Positions 63,361-64,000 of a DNA stretch of 64,000 nucleotides are shown piece after piece. The notes beneath the pieces are model-generated. The model made no database searches, was not told the DNA's origin, and saw only the letters and a program-made list of their open reading frames with translations. The stretch lies in the NCBI GenBank assembly GCA_013399015.1, contig VWZX01004918.1, positions 434,001 to 498,000 of the forward strand. The letters run 5' to 3'. Each line of letters opens with the position of its first letter. Position 1 is the stretch's first letter. This DNA comes from Galbula dea (Eukaryota; Chordata; Aves; Piciformes; Galbulidae). The position numbers and the translations under genes are program-made.

Positions 63361-63738
63361 ATCACAGAATCTCAGAATGTTAGGGGTTGGAAGGGACCTG
63401 GAAAGATCATCTAGTCCAACCCCCCTGCCAGAGCAGGATTCCCTACAGTAGGTCACACAGGAACGTGTCCAGGAGGGTTTTGAATCTCTCCAGAGAAGGA
63501 GACTCCACAACCTCTCTGGGCAGTCTGTTCCAGTGCTCTGGCACTCTCACTGGGAAAAAATTCTTCCTCTTGCTTACACAGAAGTTCCTATGCTTCAACT
63601 TGCAGCCATTGCCCCTTGTCCTGTCACTGGGCTTCACTGAGAAGAGCCTGACCCCATCCTCCTGACACTCACCCTTCACATATTTATAAACATTAATGAG
63701 GTCACCCCCTAGTCTCCTAGCATAAGAACCCAAAATTC
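63361..63738 (-). mobile_element. CR1 LINE, about 380 bp of 3' end, reverse orientation
   Basis: Starts ATCACAGAATCTCAGAATGT, then TTGGAAGGGACCTGGAAAGA, GAGACTCCACAACCTCTCTG, CAGTGCTCTGGCACTCTCAC and GCCCCTTGTCCTGTCACTGG. The minus-strand frame (63443-63733) is a remnant of the end of ORF2, with motifs such as GDLINVYKYVKG and LPREVVESPSLERF. A different and longer-tailed CR1 subfamily from the 20-27 kb copies. Confidence 0.95.
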
Positions 63739-64000
63739 AGGCTTCTGGATTACAGCCATGTTATGGAGACTAATGTTACTATGAAAGTGTTTTACAAATA
63801 CAGCAATTCAGAAACGTATAAAAAAGGTTTACAAGTTAAAAGTAAACTACTTTGAAACTCTTAATCCCTTATATCTGTAGTGATTTTCTTTACTTACTAC
63901 TCTTCCCTCTCAAAAATGCTTGTTCTGCAATTAAACAAGTTTGCATTGAGACCAAAGGTCACCTTTTAATCAGCTGAGCTTTTCAAATTACTTAGGGCAG
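63739..64000 (+). other. NRXN1 intron to window end, nothing recognised
   Basis: AT-rich intron after the last CR1; no exon, repeat or motif stands out. Confidence 0.5.

Noticed and set aside
63387..63733. Frames on both strands near the window end
   Set aside because: Both are inside a reverse-oriented CR1 copy.
33299..64000. Possible next NRXN1 exons (splice-site-1 linker or LNS2)
   Set aside because: No frame contains recognisable neurexin sequence beyond the first EGF repeat. The next intron is very long in other vertebrates, so absence is expected. Very small exons could be missed by eye.
1..64000. CRISPR array, tRNA or rRNA gene, bacterial-type operon or defence system
   Set aside because: No regularly spaced repeats, no tRNA cloverleaf noticed and no operon-like coding. 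The window is vertebrate nuclear DNA.

Overview
This window looks like nuclear DNA from a bird. Its recognisable interspersed repeats are almost all truncated CR1 LINEs, many ending in the CR1 octamer tail (variants of GATTCTATG). I see no SINE and only short simple repeats. The one protein-coding exon I can recognise is the first coding exon of alpha-neurexin-1 (NRXN1) on the + strand. Species cannot be fixed from the sequence alone.

Layout. Positions 1 to about 27.5 kb are AT-rich sequence, presumably upstream of NRXN1, with no recognisable gene; they hold seven CR1 fragments and minor simple repeats. From about 27.9 to 30.5 kb lies the likely NRXN1-alpha promoter district. It has a compact CpG-rich block with a perfect GC box and GGC/GGT repeats (27.98-28.32 kb), a (CT)n repeat, a long polypyrimidine tract running into (TG)n, and a second, larger CpG-rich block (29.56-30.44 kb). 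A noncoding first exon probably starts here, but its donor could not be assigned. A splice acceptor at 31790 opens a large exon with a 769-nt 5' leader containing six upstream AUGs. The NRXN1 start codon is at 32560, and 246 codons plus one base follow up to a strong donor at 33298/33299. The exon encodes the signal peptide, the first LNS (laminin G-like) domain and the first EGF-like repeat. The rest of the window (33.3-64 kb) is the start of a very long intron with further CR1 copies and one GC-richer island at 57.8-60.3 kb that carries a cluster of CAGCTG E-boxes.

Functionally the window is one transcription unit start: promoter, complex 5' leader, and the exon that directs alpha-neurexin-1 to the secretory pathway and builds its N-terminal extracellular domains. 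Most other open reading frames are short, match no family I know, and lie in noncoding or repeat DNA. I saw no CRISPR array, RNA gene, intact transposon or gene-cluster system. The most interesting feature is the leader: six uORFs, including an AUG-stop element, followed by a second strong-looking splice acceptor that would remove all of them.
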